The translations under genes were made by a program, and so were the position numbers. The notes beneath the pieces were generated by a model. The model was not told where the DNA came from. It saw only the letters and a list, made by a program, of their open reading frames with translations, and ran no database searches. From positions 163,763-227,762 of the forward strand of contig JAOTYE010000004.1 in the NCBI GenBank assembly GCA_029862045.1: DNA of 64,000 bases. Direction: 5' to 3'. Numbering within the stretch: the first letter of the stretch is position 1; every line of letters starts with the position of its first letter. Source of the stretch: Gammaproteobacteria bacterium (GTDB lineage: Bacteria > Pseudomonadota > Gammaproteobacteria > Steroidobacterales > Woeseiaceae). This document shows positions 44,804 through 53,391 of the stretch, piece by piece.

Positions 44804-45535
44804 TTGACTGAGGCCGTCGAACGAACCGCGAGTGGCGCTATCCTGTACGACAGACAGGTGATCAGCGAGATGAGCGAGGATCGCTTCAGCCCCGGCGGCT
44901 GGTTGCACGCCGAGCCGGTAACCGGCGCGCTCAGGTCATCCGGCCGTGGCCGCACGATGTACGTCGGCAATGTGCCACGGCAGTTTGTATTGCGGCACTT
45001 CATTCGCGGCGGGCTGATCGGCAAGCTCGTTCGCGATTCGTATTTGTGGACAGGCGAAGACAATACCCGGGCATTTACGGAGTGGCGCATGCTGGCGAAA
45101 ATGGCCGATAAGGGACTGCGCGTGCCGCGACCGGCAGCAGCACGTTACCGGCGACATGGTGTTTTTTATACGGCGGACATCATTACCGTTCGCATACCGG
45201 ACGTCATGCCGTTATCCGGGCGAATGGCGGTCGAGGCGCTACACGCAGATTTTTGGGAATCGCTGGGCAGGGCCGTGCAGAGGTTTCACGCGAACGGTGT
45301 CTACCATGCTGACATGAACGCGTATAACCTGCAGATCGACGATAACGGCGATCTGTGGATGCTCGATTTTGATCTTGGGAGGTTATTACCGCCCGGGCCC
45401 TGGCAACAAAAGACACTGAGCAGATTGCATCGGTCGCTGCAGAAAGTCGTCACGCTCGATCCGAGAATTCATTTTCGGCCAGAAAACTGGGAGCAATTTC
45501 TTGAAGGCTACTTCAAGGCATCGAGGTCTGCGTAG
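44804..45535 (+). CDS. kdkA: 3-deoxy-D-manno-octulosonic acid kinase
   Basis: 243-residue LPS inner-core kinase of the KdkA/RfaP-type protein kinase fold. Diagnostic text includes GRGRTMYVGN, FVLRHFIRGGLIGKLVRDSYLW, TRAFTEWRMLAKMADKGLRVPRP and, in the catalytic loop, GVYHADMNAYNLQIDDNGDLWMLDFD, with the Asp of HADMN and the DFD metal motif. It phosphorylates the Kdo residue of lipid A, facing the cytoplasm. Start TTG 44804; no ATG is close. It converges on the lpxL-like gene with a 28-bp overlap. A single-Kdo LPS is typical of organisms with KdkA. Confidence 0.9.
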   Translation: MTEAVERTASGAILYDRQVISEMSEDRFSPGGWLHAEPVTGALRSSGRGRTMYVGNVPRQFVLRHFIRGGLIGKLVRDSYLWTGEDNTRAFTEWRMLAKMADKGLRVPRPAAARYRRHGVFYTADIITVRIPDVMPLSGRMAVEALHADFWESLGRAVQRFHANGVYHADMNAYNLQIDDNGDLWMLDFDLGRLLPPGPWQQKTLSRLHRSLQKVVTLDPRIHFRPENWEQFLEGYFKASRSA

Positions 45536-46446
45536 TAGTCGGGATACGAGTCGGGCAGGTCTTTGAACTTGCGATGCACCCAGAGATACTGCTCAGGACA
45601 CCGTCGCACCTGCTCCTCGAGCACGCGAACATACTTATTCGTATCTTCGATCAAGTCATCGCCCGGGAAGTCCTCAAGAGGCGGCAGGATTGTCAGGTGG
45701 TAGCGACCATCGGCTGTGCGCTCAGGGAAGTACGGAATCGTGACGGCCTTGCCGAGGCGTGCGAGCGTCGACGTGGCGGTCGTGTGCATCGAAGGAACGC
45801 CGAAAAACGGTATGACCTCGGCTCCTTTGCGATTGTAGCTTTGATCGGGGGCGTACCAGACTATTCCGCCCGCGCGAAGGGTTCGTACCATTGACTTGAT
45901 ATCCCGTTTTTCGATCGTCCGCGCAGCTGAGCGCTCACGTCCCGTACGCAGCACTTCGGTCGCGAATACACTGCGGCTTTTGCGGTACACGGCGTCAAAG
46001 GGTGGAATGTTGAGGCTTAGGACCCGACCGCTGACCTCAAGCGTCGTGAAGTGTGCGCTCAGGAGGATCACGCCTTTGCCGCTGTTGACAGCGTGTAACA
46101 CGTGGTCCACTCCCTCAATCGTCGTCAGTGCGAGCAGCCGTTCGTCAGATGCCCAGCGGCCGAGGCCCATCTCGATGACCGATATGCCCAGCGCTGCAAA
46201 GTGCCGCCGCGCCAGATCGTCACGTTGCTCAGCCGTCAAATCGGGAAAGCACAAGTGAATATTGCGACGGACGATTGCGAGGCGCTCACCACCAGCTAGG
46301 TGAGCGAGACGACCGAGGCCACGACCAATGGCGAGTGCCAGTGGATGTGGCAACCAGCAAACCATACGCAGCAGGCCGAGCCCGAGCCAGGTTGGCCAGG
46401 TCGACGGAGCGGTATAACGGTGCAGGGGTTTTCGATTTGCGACCAT
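45508..46446 (-). CDS. lpxL: Lipid A acyltransferase, LpxL/HtrB family
   Basis: 312-residue inner-membrane lysophospholipid/Kdo-lipid A acyltransferase. It has the family's N-terminal hydrophobic anchor (TWLGLGLLRMVCWLPHPLALAIG), the active-site HX4E motif in LLSAHFTTLEVSG, and WYAPDQSYNRKGAEVIPFFGVPS. It probably transfers a laurate-type chain to Kdo-lipid IVA; LpxL, LpxM and LpxP cannot be separated by reading. Convergent with kdkA. The two genes together supply late lipid A/inner-core steps. Confidence 0.9.
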   Translation of the reverse strand: MVANRKPLHRYTAPSTWPTWLGLGLLRMVCWLPHPLALAIGRGLGRLAHLAGGERLAIVRRNIHLCFPDLTAEQRDDLARRHFAALGISVIEMGLGRWASDERLLALTTIEGVDHVLHAVNSGKGVILLSAHFTTLEVSGRVLSLNIPPFDAVYRKSRSVFATEVLRTGRERSAARTIEKRDIKSMVRTLRAGGIVWYAPDQSYNRKGAEVIPFFGVPSMHTTATSTLARLGKAVTIPYFPERTADGRYHLTILPPLEDFPGDDLIEDTNKYVRVLEEQVRRCPEQYLWVHRKFKDLPDSYPDYYADLDALK

Positions 46447-46512
46447 CGCCGCTGCAGCTTATGAACAGCAACGGGCCGAGTCCAGCGATTTTGTCGTTTC
46501 GATTTGCCTGAG

Positions 46513-47781
46513 TTACTCGGACATTCCGTCTACGTAATCGTCGCTGTCACTTGTTTTCCCGACTGCAGCAGCGTCGCCAGAATCATCGACGGGCGCTTCG
46601 GCAGTTTGAATACCGACGTGAAACGCGGCAAACCCCGGCATTACAACTTGATTGCGTGCCATGCCGATAATACGGCCCGAGTATGGAGATCGCAGCTCGG
46701 TTCTCGCGTTGTTCATTGGATCGGTGATCGTCCCGAGCAGGTCGCCTTTGCGTACGGTACTGCCGAGACTCACATCGGCAAGCAGAATGCCGCCGTTGTC
46801 GGCGCGTACCCATGACGAGCGGTAGTAGACTGGTTCTGGTTCGCCCCACAGGCGTCTCTGCTTAATCATGCCCAGAGTATTCACAAGTGTTTCGATACCT
46901 TTGACGCCGAGCTTCACCTCATTGAGTTCGAGTTGTGACGGACCGCCTGCTTCAAGCGTGACGGCCGGGATACCAGCGCGCGTTGCCGCATACCGCAGTG
47001 TCCCGATCGCCGGAGTGCTGTGAAGAATGACCATCGAGCCGAACCCCTGCGTCAAGGTCACGACATCGGGGTTACGCAGGTCCGCACGAATTTGCGGCAG
47101 GTTGGCCCGCTCGAACGAACCCGTGTGCAAATCGATGAGCGCATCACACTGTGCGACGACATTCGTGAAGAACGAGTAAGCAATCCGGGCAGCCGCGCTG
47201 CCATTCGGGTTGCCTGGAAAATACCGATTCAGGTCGCGACGGTCAGGGAGATACCGGGATCCGCGCCGGAAACCCTGTACATTGACAATGGGTATGCCGA
47301 TGATCGCGCCGGAGACTTTCGACGGTGCAAGGTCATGCATGACACGACGGACCATCTCGATGCCGTTCAATTCGTCGCCGTGCACGGCCGCCGTCAGGCA
47401 GAGCGTCGGCCCGGGTAATGCGCCGTTGACCACGAGGACGGGCGTCGAAACCGGTACACCCTCAAACAGCTCGGTCGCGGACCAGGACAAGCGCCGTGCG
47501 GTACCTGGCATAACCTCGGTGCCCAGTACTGCAATCGGTTCTGCGAGTCCTGCTGCCGCGTTTACAGCATCGGCGAGCGGTATGACGGGCTCAGTGGTAA
47601 TGTCCGGGTCAAGCAGGTTCTCTACTGCCGCCGCAACTTCGCTGGAACGCGAGTCGGCATCTTCGGTCGTATCTTCGAGGATGTCGGCGCCGTTATCGCC
47701 CGGATCGACCGCAACCTCACCGGCGAGCAAAGGGCTGGCGAGCGCGAGTAATATTATGGTGAATACGCGAGTCGGGAACAT
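46513..47781 (-). CDS. Succinylglutamate desuccinylase/aspartoacylase family protein
   Basis: 422-residue exported protein with signal peptide (MFPTRVFTIILLALASPLLA) and acidic linker, then a zinc carboxypeptidase-like domain. AAVHGDELNGIEMVRR supplies His and Glu ligands, and the later DLHTG the third. A C-terminal barrel-like region (RSPYSGRIIGMARNQVVMPGFAAFHVG) follows. Such AstE/ASPA-related periplasmic proteins may deacylate N-acyl amino acids or peptides. Start ATG 47781. Diverges from the MltD gene. Biological substrate unknown. Confidence 0.88.
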   Translation of the reverse strand: MFPTRVFTIILLALASPLLAGEVAVDPGDNGADILEDTTEDADSRSSEVAAAVENLLDPDITTEPVIPLADAVNAAAGLAEPIAVLGTEVMPGTARRLSWSATELFEGVPVSTPVLVVNGALPGPTLCLTAAVHGDELNGIEMVRRVMHDLAPSKVSGAIIGIPIVNVQGFRRGSRYLPDRRDLNRYFPGNPNGSAAARIAYSFFTNVVAQCDALIDLHTGSFERANLPQIRADLRNPDVVTLTQGFGSMVILHSTPAIGTLRYAATRAGIPAVTLEAGGPSQLELNEVKLGVKGIETLVNTLGMIKQRRLWGEPEPVYYRSSWVRADNGGILLADVSLGSTVRKGDLLGTITDPMNNARTELRSPYSGRIIGMARNQVVMPGFAAFHVGIQTAEAPVDDSGDAAAVGKTSDSDDYVDGMSE

Positions 47782-47849
47782 GGCCAAAGATAGACTAAAT
47801 ACCTGCATTTTTCTGTGAACTAATCAAGAATTTACGATTGAAACTTGAA

Positions 47850-49784
47850 ATGATCCAAATGACAAGAAAAAGTCCAATTTGGTTGCTTTTGTTACTGTTT
47901 GTGCTGCCCGTGGCACAGGCTGACGACACGTTCCCCGTGCCGGCTGAATTGCAGCGTGATGTCGACTTCTGGGTGAGTATTTTCACGCGCTATACGACCG
48001 ATCAGGGGGTGTTGCACGACAATCGAAATCTCGCGGTTGTCTATGAGCGTGTCGACCTGCCGGCCAAGATGGGGCGGCGCGAGCGACAGCGCCGTGTCGC
48101 GAAACGCCGCGAGCAGCTGCAGGCGATTCTCAAAAGCCTCGCAAGCGGCAAGCGCGACAACCTGGGTGCCGAGGAAGCGCGAGTACTTGCGTTATGGCCA
48201 CCCGGTGTCAGCAACGAGACACTTGCTGCTGCCAGCAAACGGATTCGCTACCAGCAAGGACTCAAGGACCGGTTTCGCCAGGGCCTGATCCGCGCCGGGC
48301 GCTGGCGTGACTTTATTGAGAAAGAGTTTCGTGATCTCGCTGTGCCGATCGAACTGGCCGCGCTGCCGCATGTGGAATCTTCCTACAACCCTGACGCACG
48401 TTCACATGTCGGAGCATCGGGAATCTGGCAGTTCACACGCAGCACAGGCCGACGCTTCATGCGCATCGATCATGTTATCGACGAACGCAATGATCCGTTT
48501 GCGGCAACGCGTGCCGCCGGGAAGCTGCTTGCGTACAACTACTCGATAACGGGTAACTGGCCGATGGCAATAACGGCCTACAACCATGGTCTTGCAGGCG
48601 TGCGTCGTGCAATGCGTCAGTTCGGTGACAATGCTTACGCTGACATCCTCAGGAAATATAAGGGCAGGACGTTCGGCTTCGCGTCAAGAAATTTCTACGT
48701 CGCGTTTCTCGCCGCGAAACAGGTGGATCAAAACGCGAAGCAGCATTTCCCGGGTATTCGGATCGATGGTCCCACCGATTTCGCGCAAGTCAACTTGCAG
48801 GCCTACATACCGGTTGGCGACCTGACCGCTGCGCTAGGCGTAACACCTGCGCAACTCGCCGCACACAACCCCGCACTGCAAGCAACGGTCTGGCAAGGCA
48901 GCAAGCATCTACCCAAAGGCTTTGGCATTCGCCTGCCTTCCAGTCTGCTCGACGCATCCATTGGCAGCCTGGTGTCCGGCATTCCGGCGGATAAATGGCA
49001 GTCGTCACAATTGCCGGACATGTTCCACACGATTGCCCGTGGCGATACCTTGTCGCAAATCGCAGAGGCGTATAACACGCGCGTGTCGACGCTGGTCGCA
49101 TTGAACAACCTCGGTAGTTCGCATCGCATTCGAGCCGGACAGCGACTGCGCCTGCCCGCCGCCGGGCCGGCGCCAGCCGCAACGATCACTGCGCCGATTC
49201 AGGCCGCTGCAGTTGCCGCGCCCGTCGTTGCCAGCGCTGATGCGCCAGCGGTGGAGGAAGCAGTTGTCGTTGCGGAACAGACGCCCGCGGCGATGTCGGG
49301 CGATCTCGCCGCAAGCCTGCTTGGCACGATTCAGACGACGTTGCTGTCAGACCCAAGCGACTACAACGTTGCAGCTGACGAGACCATCGAGGTGCATCCG
49401 CTTGAGACGCTGGGCCACTACGCGGACTGGCTAGGCATTCGTACGCAACGACTTCGCGATCTTAACGGCCTGGCATTCCGCACGCCGGTCGAGGTCGGGA
49501 AGCGGATTCGGCTGGATCTCGGTACAGTGGATGCGAAGACGTTCGAGGATCGCCGCATCGCATACCACCGCGCGCAGCAGGACGGGTTCTTCCGCGAGAA
49601 TATCATTACGGGCGTAACCGAACATGTGATTGCACGGGGCGAGTCCATCTGGATTCTCGCGCTACGCGAATACGATGTGCCAGTGTGGTTATTCCGCCAG
49701 TACAACCCGGAACTCGATCTGCACAATGTCAGGCGGGGTACAACTGTTCGGTTCCCGGTCCTCGCAAGCGGCGAAAATACCTGA
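47850..49784 (+). CDS. mltD: Membrane-bound lytic murein transglycosylase with LysM (MltD type)
   Basis: 644-residue peptidoglycan hydrolase. It has a signal peptide (MTRKSPIWLLLLLFVLPVAQA, from the nearby ATG 47859), a helical N-terminus, an SLT domain with catalytic Glu in ALPHVESSYNPDARSHVGASGIWQF, a first LysM at about residue 390 (HTIARGDTLSQIAEAYNTRVSTL) and a C-terminal LysM-like unit (HVIARGESIWILALREYDV). It cleaves glycan strands to 1,6-anhydro products. No lipobox is visible, so it is probably periplasmic. Followed seven bases later by a small membrane protein gene. Confidence 0.93.
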   Translation: MIQMTRKSPIWLLLLLFVLPVAQADDTFPVPAELQRDVDFWVSIFTRYTTDQGVLHDNRNLAVVYERVDLPAKMGRRERQRRVAKRREQLQAILKSLASGKRDNLGAEEARVLALWPPGVSNETLAAASKRIRYQQGLKDRFRQGLIRAGRWRDFIEKEFRDLAVPIELAALPHVESSYNPDARSHVGASGIWQFTRSTGRRFMRIDHVIDERNDPFAATRAAGKLLAYNYSITGNWPMAITAYNHGLAGVRRAMRQFGDNAYADILRKYKGRTFGFASRNFYVAFLAAKQVDQNAKQHFPGIRIDGPTDFAQVNLQAYIPVGDLTAALGVTPAQLAAHNPALQATVWQGSKHLPKGFGIRLPSSLLDASIGSLVSGIPADKWQSSQLPDMFHTIARGDTLSQIAEAYNTRVSTLVALNNLGSSHRIRAGQRLRLPAAGPAPAATITAPIQAAAVAAPVVASADAPAVEEAVVVAEQTPAAMSGDLAASLLGTIQTTLLSDPSDYNVAADETIEVHPLETLGHYADWLGIRTQRLRDLNGLAFRTPVEVGKRIRLDLGTVDAKTFEDRRIAYHRAQQDGFFRENIITGVTEHVIARGESIWILALREYDVPVWLFRQYNPELDLHNVRRGTTVRFPVLASGENT

Positions 49785-49791
49785 CTATCTA

Positions 49792-50184
49792 ATGGCAAGG
49801 TTAATGCTCGTACGCATGCTGCCGCTCGCGCTGCTCGTCGCTGCCGCCGGAGCGTGGATCAATGATGTGCAGGATGGCGGCCCGTATGTGCTGCGCAATC
49901 TTGTGCCGCCGGTCGTGATACTCGCGTTGGCGGCATTAACGTTGCAACGCGGCGCAGGTAAGTGGACTGGGTCAGGTTGGCGGCTGCCATTAGGAACGCT
50001 TGGCTTCGCCGTCCCGGCTCTCGGCCTTTCGGTCTATCTGCATTATGCGTATGCGGTGAACCTTAATGATCTGTTTGCAGATGCAGGGAATCCCGGCCAG
50101 CTGTTTCGGTTTTTGCCGGTCTATACGCTGGTCGCGGGCGGAATCGGCTTCGCAATAGGCTGGATCGCAGGCAAAAACGTGTGA
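49792..50184 (+). CDS. Unknown multi-pass membrane protein
   Basis: 130-residue protein with four or so hydrophobic stretches (LPLALLVAAAGAWI, VVILALAALTL, TLGFAVPALGLSVYLHYAYAV and FLPVYTLVAGGIGFAIGWIAG). No family recognised. It starts at ATG 49792, seven bases after the mltD stop, and 44 bp before the L,D-transpeptidase, so the three genes likely form a cell-wall operon. Function unknown; membrane placement is from hydropathy only. Confidence 0.75.
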   Translation: MARLMLVRMLPLALLVAAAGAWINDVQDGGPYVLRNLVPPVVILALAALTLQRGAGKWTGSGWRLPLGTLGFAVPALGLSVYLHYAYAVNLNDLFADAGNPGQLFRFLPVYTLVAGGIGFAIGWIAGKNV

Positions 50185-50228
50185 TCAGTGCCATTTTCCA
50201 ATGGCCAGAGGTTTGCTAGTCTCCGGGA

Positions 50229-50726
50229 ATGCGATATCTGATTCTGACGATTTCCTCAGTTCTGCTGTTATGGCAGGGAGCGCTGCACGCAGGCGGATTT
50301 CCTGTGGTGGATCGGGTCGTGGTCGAGAAGGCCGACCGAAAACTGCATCTGATAATGGATGGCAGGCCATTTCGGACGTTCACCATCGCGTTGGGGATGC
50401 GGCCGACCGGCGACAAGCAACAGGAGGGTGATTTTAAGACACCTGAAGGGCGCTATCTTCTGGACACGCGCAACCCGAACAGCGAGTTCTTTCTGTCGAT
50501 ACATGTGTCGTATCCAAACAGTCACGACGTTCGCGAAGCCAGGGCGCAAGGTGTTGATCCCGGCGGCGCGATCATGATCCACGGTCAGCCAAACGAGCCA
50601 AGCAGATCTGAAGCGTATTACCGGACTCAGGATTGGACCAACGGCTGCATCGCTGTGTCGAATTCCGACATGATCGATATCTGGCTCATGACGGACGACA
50701 ACACACCCATCGAAATTCGGCCCTGA
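50229..50726 (+). CDS. L,D-transpeptidase (YkuD domain)
   Basis: 165-residue periplasmic protein. A signal peptide (MRYLILTISSVLLLWQGALHA) is followed directly by a YkuD domain. The catalytic motif is IHGQPN, with the nucleophile in TNGCIAVSN. It should make 3-3 cross-links or attach lipoproteins to meso-diaminopimelate. It is immediately downstream of the mltD-membrane protein pair; the transpeptidase, MltD and the nearby DacB-type protein together point to peptidoglycan remodelling. The exact substrate is not inferable. Confidence 0.93.
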   Translation: MRYLILTISSVLLLWQGALHAGGFPVVDRVVVEKADRKLHLIMDGRPFRTFTIALGMRPTGDKQQEGDFKTPEGRYLLDTRNPNSEFFLSIHVSYPNSHDVREARAQGVDPGGAIMIHGQPNEPSRSEAYYRTQDWTNGCIAVSNSDMIDIWLMTDDNTPIEIRP

Positions 50727-50737
50727 CCGAGCGTCAC

Positions 50738-52111
50738 TTGGCCATTTCAGAGACCGTTGATGCCGAGGTGCGGCCGGAAGGCAGCCTCGAAGTTCTGTCC
50801 CAGCTTGAAGTCGACCAGCTTCGCTCCAGCGGCGAGGGCGGTCTTTACACGCTATTGCGTCGCTGCATGCTCGCAGTCCTGAACTCGGGCGGTCAGATCG
50901 ACGATGCGAGAGAAATGCTCGAGCGCTACAAAGACTTCAGCCTCGGATTTATCCAGCAGGACCGCGGACTCAAGATGTCGCTGCAGTATGCGCCAGGCGA
51001 TGCTTTTGTTGACGGCAAGATGATTCGCGGCACTCGCGAGCTGTTGTTCGCCGTGCTGCGAGACATTGTCTATACGCGCAACGAGGTCATAGACAGCGGC
51101 CGATTCGATCTCGAGTCGGGCGGTGGTATTACCGAAGCGGTGTTTCATATTGTGCGCAATGCGGGACTGCTAAGGCTACCCGCCAACGTCAACCTCGTCG
51201 TCTGCTGGGGCGGCCACGCGATCAGCCGGACCGAATACGACTACACGAAACTGGTTGGCTATGAGCTTGGTTTGCGCGGCCTTAATGTCTGTACAGGCTG
51301 CGGTCCCGGTGCGATGAAAGGTCCGATGAAGGGCGCGACGATCGGCCATGCTAAACAACGAATTCGCGATGGCCGCTACGTTGGCATTACGGAGCCCGGA
51401 ATCATCGCGGCAGAGTCGCCAAACCCGATCGTCAATTCGCTCGTGATCATGCCCGATATGGAAAAGCGCCTCGAGGCGTTTGTTCGTGTCGGCCATGGCA
51501 TTGTCGTTTTTCCTGGCGGGGTAGGTACGGCCGAAGAGATTCTCTACTTGCTCGGTGTCCTTTTGCATCCCAGCAACCAGAGTCAGCCATTGCCGATGAT
51601 TATGACGGGCCCCGCGTCAGCAGAACCCTATTTCAGGCAGATTGATGCGTTCGTGGGGGCAACGCTTGGTAAGGAAGCGCGACAGCGATACTCGATCATT
51701 ATCGATGATCCACGGGCGGTGGCCCGCGCGATTCTAACCGGACTCGACGACGTTCAGGATTTTCGGACACAGCACGGAGATGCATACTATTTCAACTGGC
51801 GTCTGGCGATCGATGCGGAATTCCAGCGTCCGTTCCGTGCCACCCATGAGGCGATGAGTTCGCTCGATATTGACGAGGATTTGCCGACGCACGAGTTGGC
51901 GGCGAATCTGCGCCGCGCATTTTCGGGAATCGTCTCCGGAAATGTCCGTGAAGATACTGCGGCATCGATCGAGCAGCACGGCCCATTCGAAATCAATGCG
52001 TCGGCGAACATCATGAGTCTGCTCGACGATCTGCTTGCGGCATTCGTTACACAAAAACGCATGAAAATCTCGGGCAATAACTATGCGCCGTGTTACCGCG
52101 TGAGCGGATAG
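50738..52111 (+). CDS. ppnN: Nucleotide 5'-monophosphate nucleosidase (YgdH/LOG family)
   Basis: 457-residue PpnN, which hydrolyses AMP, GMP, IMP, CMP and similar nucleotides to base and ribose-5-phosphate and is a (p)ppGpp target in E. coli. The LOG signature is VVFPGGVGTAEEIL; VCWGGHAISRTEYD and VCTGCGPGAMKGPMKGA are further conserved regions, and the C-terminus SGNNYAPCYRVSG matches full-length proteins. Start TTG 50738 gives the expected length; the longer frame to 50633 overlaps the transpeptidase. It is twelve bases after that gene. Confidence 0.93.
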   Translation: MAISETVDAEVRPEGSLEVLSQLEVDQLRSSGEGGLYTLLRRCMLAVLNSGGQIDDAREMLERYKDFSLGFIQQDRGLKMSLQYAPGDAFVDGKMIRGTRELLFAVLRDIVYTRNEVIDSGRFDLESGGGITEAVFHIVRNAGLLRLPANVNLVVCWGGHAISRTEYDYTKLVGYELGLRGLNVCTGCGPGAMKGPMKGATIGHAKQRIRDGRYVGITEPGIIAAESPNPIVNSLVIMPDMEKRLEAFVRVGHGIVVFPGGVGTAEEILYLLGVLLHPSNQSQPLPMIMTGPASAEPYFRQIDAFVGATLGKEARQRYSIIIDDPRAVARAILTGLDDVQDFRTQHGDAYYFNWRLAIDAEFQRPFRATHEAMSSLDIDEDLPTHELAANLRRAFSGIVSGNVREDTAASIEQHGPFEINASANIMSLLDDLLAAFVTQKRMKISGNNYAPCYRVSG

Positions 52112-52315
52112 CGGCAGATCAAGCGCCACTCACCCAGGGCTGCTTATTGTCAAATCACGCCGATCGATCTCCCACTGGCGCGCCTGATTAAGTAAAAGCG
52201 CCTTATAAGCTATTGAAAAATAGCATAAAAATGCTGATCGGCACTGTGATGCAGTTCCTGTGATTTGTGCTACCGGACACTTAGCATTTGTACAAAGGAA
52301 TCACTGAGCATAATC
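52112..52315. other. Intergenic region, TGTGAT repeats only
   Basis: Two TGTGAT hexamers in direct orientation lie near 52245 and 52258, too close in spacing to be a normal CRP dyad. There are AT-rich elements before the next start. No gene or terminator is evident. Confidence 0.3.
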
Positions 52316-52591
52316 ATGCCGGATAGCAAACACCTCAAGTGGGTGAACGACTACAGCACGGATGCCGAGTCGCCGAGCGCCGATTCAGAAAAATCCGTTC
52401 CGCCAAGAGAACCAGCCGCCAACGACGCGGATGGGTGGCAACAGTATCGTCAGTGGATTTCCAAAGCGCCTGCGCCACGAGGGCGACGCGTTGGGATCGA
52501 TCCGGCACTCTATACGTGGAAGGGCTATCGCAACTGGTCGGAGCAAGTGAAGCGCAACTGGCAACCCGACTCCGGGGACGACACCGAGTAG
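52316..52591 (+). CDS. Uncharacterised cytoplasmic protein
   Basis: 91-residue protein starting at ATG 52316 (MPDSKHLKWVNDYSTDAE). The C-terminal half, WQQYRQWISKAPAPRGRRVGIDPALYTWKGYRNW, is basic and tryptophan-rich and looks conserved-like, while the N-terminus is low-complexity. No family is recognised. A clear intrinsic terminator follows at 52621-52650, so it is transcribed alone or as last gene. Function unknown. Confidence 0.65.
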   Translation: MPDSKHLKWVNDYSTDAESPSADSEKSVPPREPAANDADGWQQYRQWISKAPAPRGRRVGIDPALYTWKGYRNWSEQVKRNWQPDSGDDTE

Positions 52592-52620
52592 TCCTGAACA
52601 GTTACAATATTATGTAGCAA

Positions 52621-52650
52621 AAACGCCGACAAAATGTCGGCGTTTTTTTG
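52621..52650 (+). terminator. Intrinsic terminator
   Basis: AAACGCCGACA (52621-52631), an AAA loop, TGTCGGCGTTT (52635-52645) and a run of further T's give a textbook rho-independent terminator for the 52316-52591 gene. The A-run upstream makes it potentially bidirectional. Confidence 0.9.
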
Positions 52651-52666
52651 TTTCTGGGCGCTGTAG

Positions 52667-52682
52667 TGTGATCGTCATCACT
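52667..52682. promoter_or_regulatory. CRP-like site 1
   Basis: TGTGA-TCGTCA-TCACT at 52667-52682, close to the CRP/FNR-family dyad consensus TGTGA-N6-TCACA. It lies just after the terminator and 186 bp before the start codon at 52868. One mismatch in the right arm. Confidence 0.55.
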
Positions 52683-52789
52683 TTGTGAATGTGACCACCT
52701 TTCGAAGCTTACCTGAGCATCGTTTTGGAACGGTACTACGTCTGATTTCTTGTAATTCGAGCGGCGATTCGACAACTTCTAAATCAAGC

Positions 52790-52805
52790 TGTGATCTGCC
52801 TCACG
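52790..52805. promoter_or_regulatory. CRP-like site 2
   Basis: TGTGA-TCTGCC-TCACG at 52790-52805, again a good CRP-type dyad, 63 bp before the ATG at 52868. The two sites are centred 123 bp apart. Whether the host has CRP or a homologue (Vfr) cannot be told from this window. Confidence 0.55.
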
Positions 52806-52867
52806 GAGGCATCACGACTGGCTATCTATAGTTAACCTCAAGAGCTTACATTAGCGATCAATACAGT

Positions 52868-53059
52868 ATGTCAAACAAAAGCACGGAAGCTGAATCTCCA
52901 CTGGTGTCGCTCAAGGATGAATCCGCGCGACAACGCTGGGAACTGTTTCATCGGGCAATAGCTCATGCGAAACAGTCGAACGATGCTGCTCTTGATGATG
53001 CGGATGCCGGTTCGAGTGAGACGAAGAGTGCCGGACCAAAATTGTCCGTTATCCGCTGA
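52868..53059 (+). CDS. Uncharacterised small protein (63 residues)
   Basis: Small hydrophilic protein starting MSNKSTEAESPLVSLKDESARQRWELFHRAI, probably one long helix (residues 15-40) with a disordered tail. No family recognised and no clear ribosome site, but it is preceded by two CRP-like sites and ends nine bases before the next gene. May be co-transcribed with the membrane protein at 53069. A real gene is likely but not certain. Confidence 0.5.
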   Translation: MSNKSTEAESPLVSLKDESARQRWELFHRAIAHAKQSNDAALDDADAGSSETKSAGPKLSVIR

Positions 53060-53068
53060 ATCGCATCC

Positions 53069-53311
53069 ATGGAACGGCTGATTCAACTGCTTGATGACCT
53101 CGATGACCTGATCTCAATGGTCGGTCTCGTCAGCGAGCGGATCCGCAAAGCCTTCTACTCCCTGCTCTTTACCTGTGTCGCTGTGGCCGTTCAGGTCGGT
53201 GGCATATTTCTGGCATTGATCCACCCGCCAATCGCACTCGCGACGGCCATTCTGCTGTTCGTAGCATTGCTCTATCGCTCGGTTACCTCGCCGCGACTTG
53301 AAATAGCCTGA
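53069..53311 (+). CDS. Small two-helix membrane protein
   Basis: 80-residue protein with an amphipathic N-terminus (MERLIQLLDDLDDLISMVG), then two transmembrane helices (FYSLLFTCVAVAVQVGGIFLAL and ATAILLFVALLYRSV). It follows the 63-residue gene by nine bases and ends inside the htpG promoter. No family is recognised; similar two-helix proteins exist in many genomes. Function unknown. Confidence 0.7.
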   Translation: MERLIQLLDDLDDLISMVGLVSERIRKAFYSLLFTCVAVAVQVGGIFLALIHPPIALATAILLFVALLYRSVTSPRLEIA

Positions 53312-53323
53312 TAAGCCCCTATC
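53297..53323 (+). promoter_or_regulatory. Sigma-32-type heat-shock promoter of htpG
   Basis: CTTGAAA (53297-53303) and CCCCTATC (53316-53323) separated by twelve bases match the RpoH consensus CTTGAAA-N11-16-CCCCATNT with a small mismatch in the -10. The -35 lies in the last codons of the membrane protein gene. It is expected for htpG. Confidence 0.65.
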
Positions 53324-53391
53324 GTGTCTGACCGGATGCGGCCGATTTCGATCGGACCGCAGCATGGAATCGACATGTGGGAGATTGATGC

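Noticed and set aside
52241..52262. TGTGAT direct repeats
   Set aside because: Not an inverted dyad, so not a CRP site by itself.
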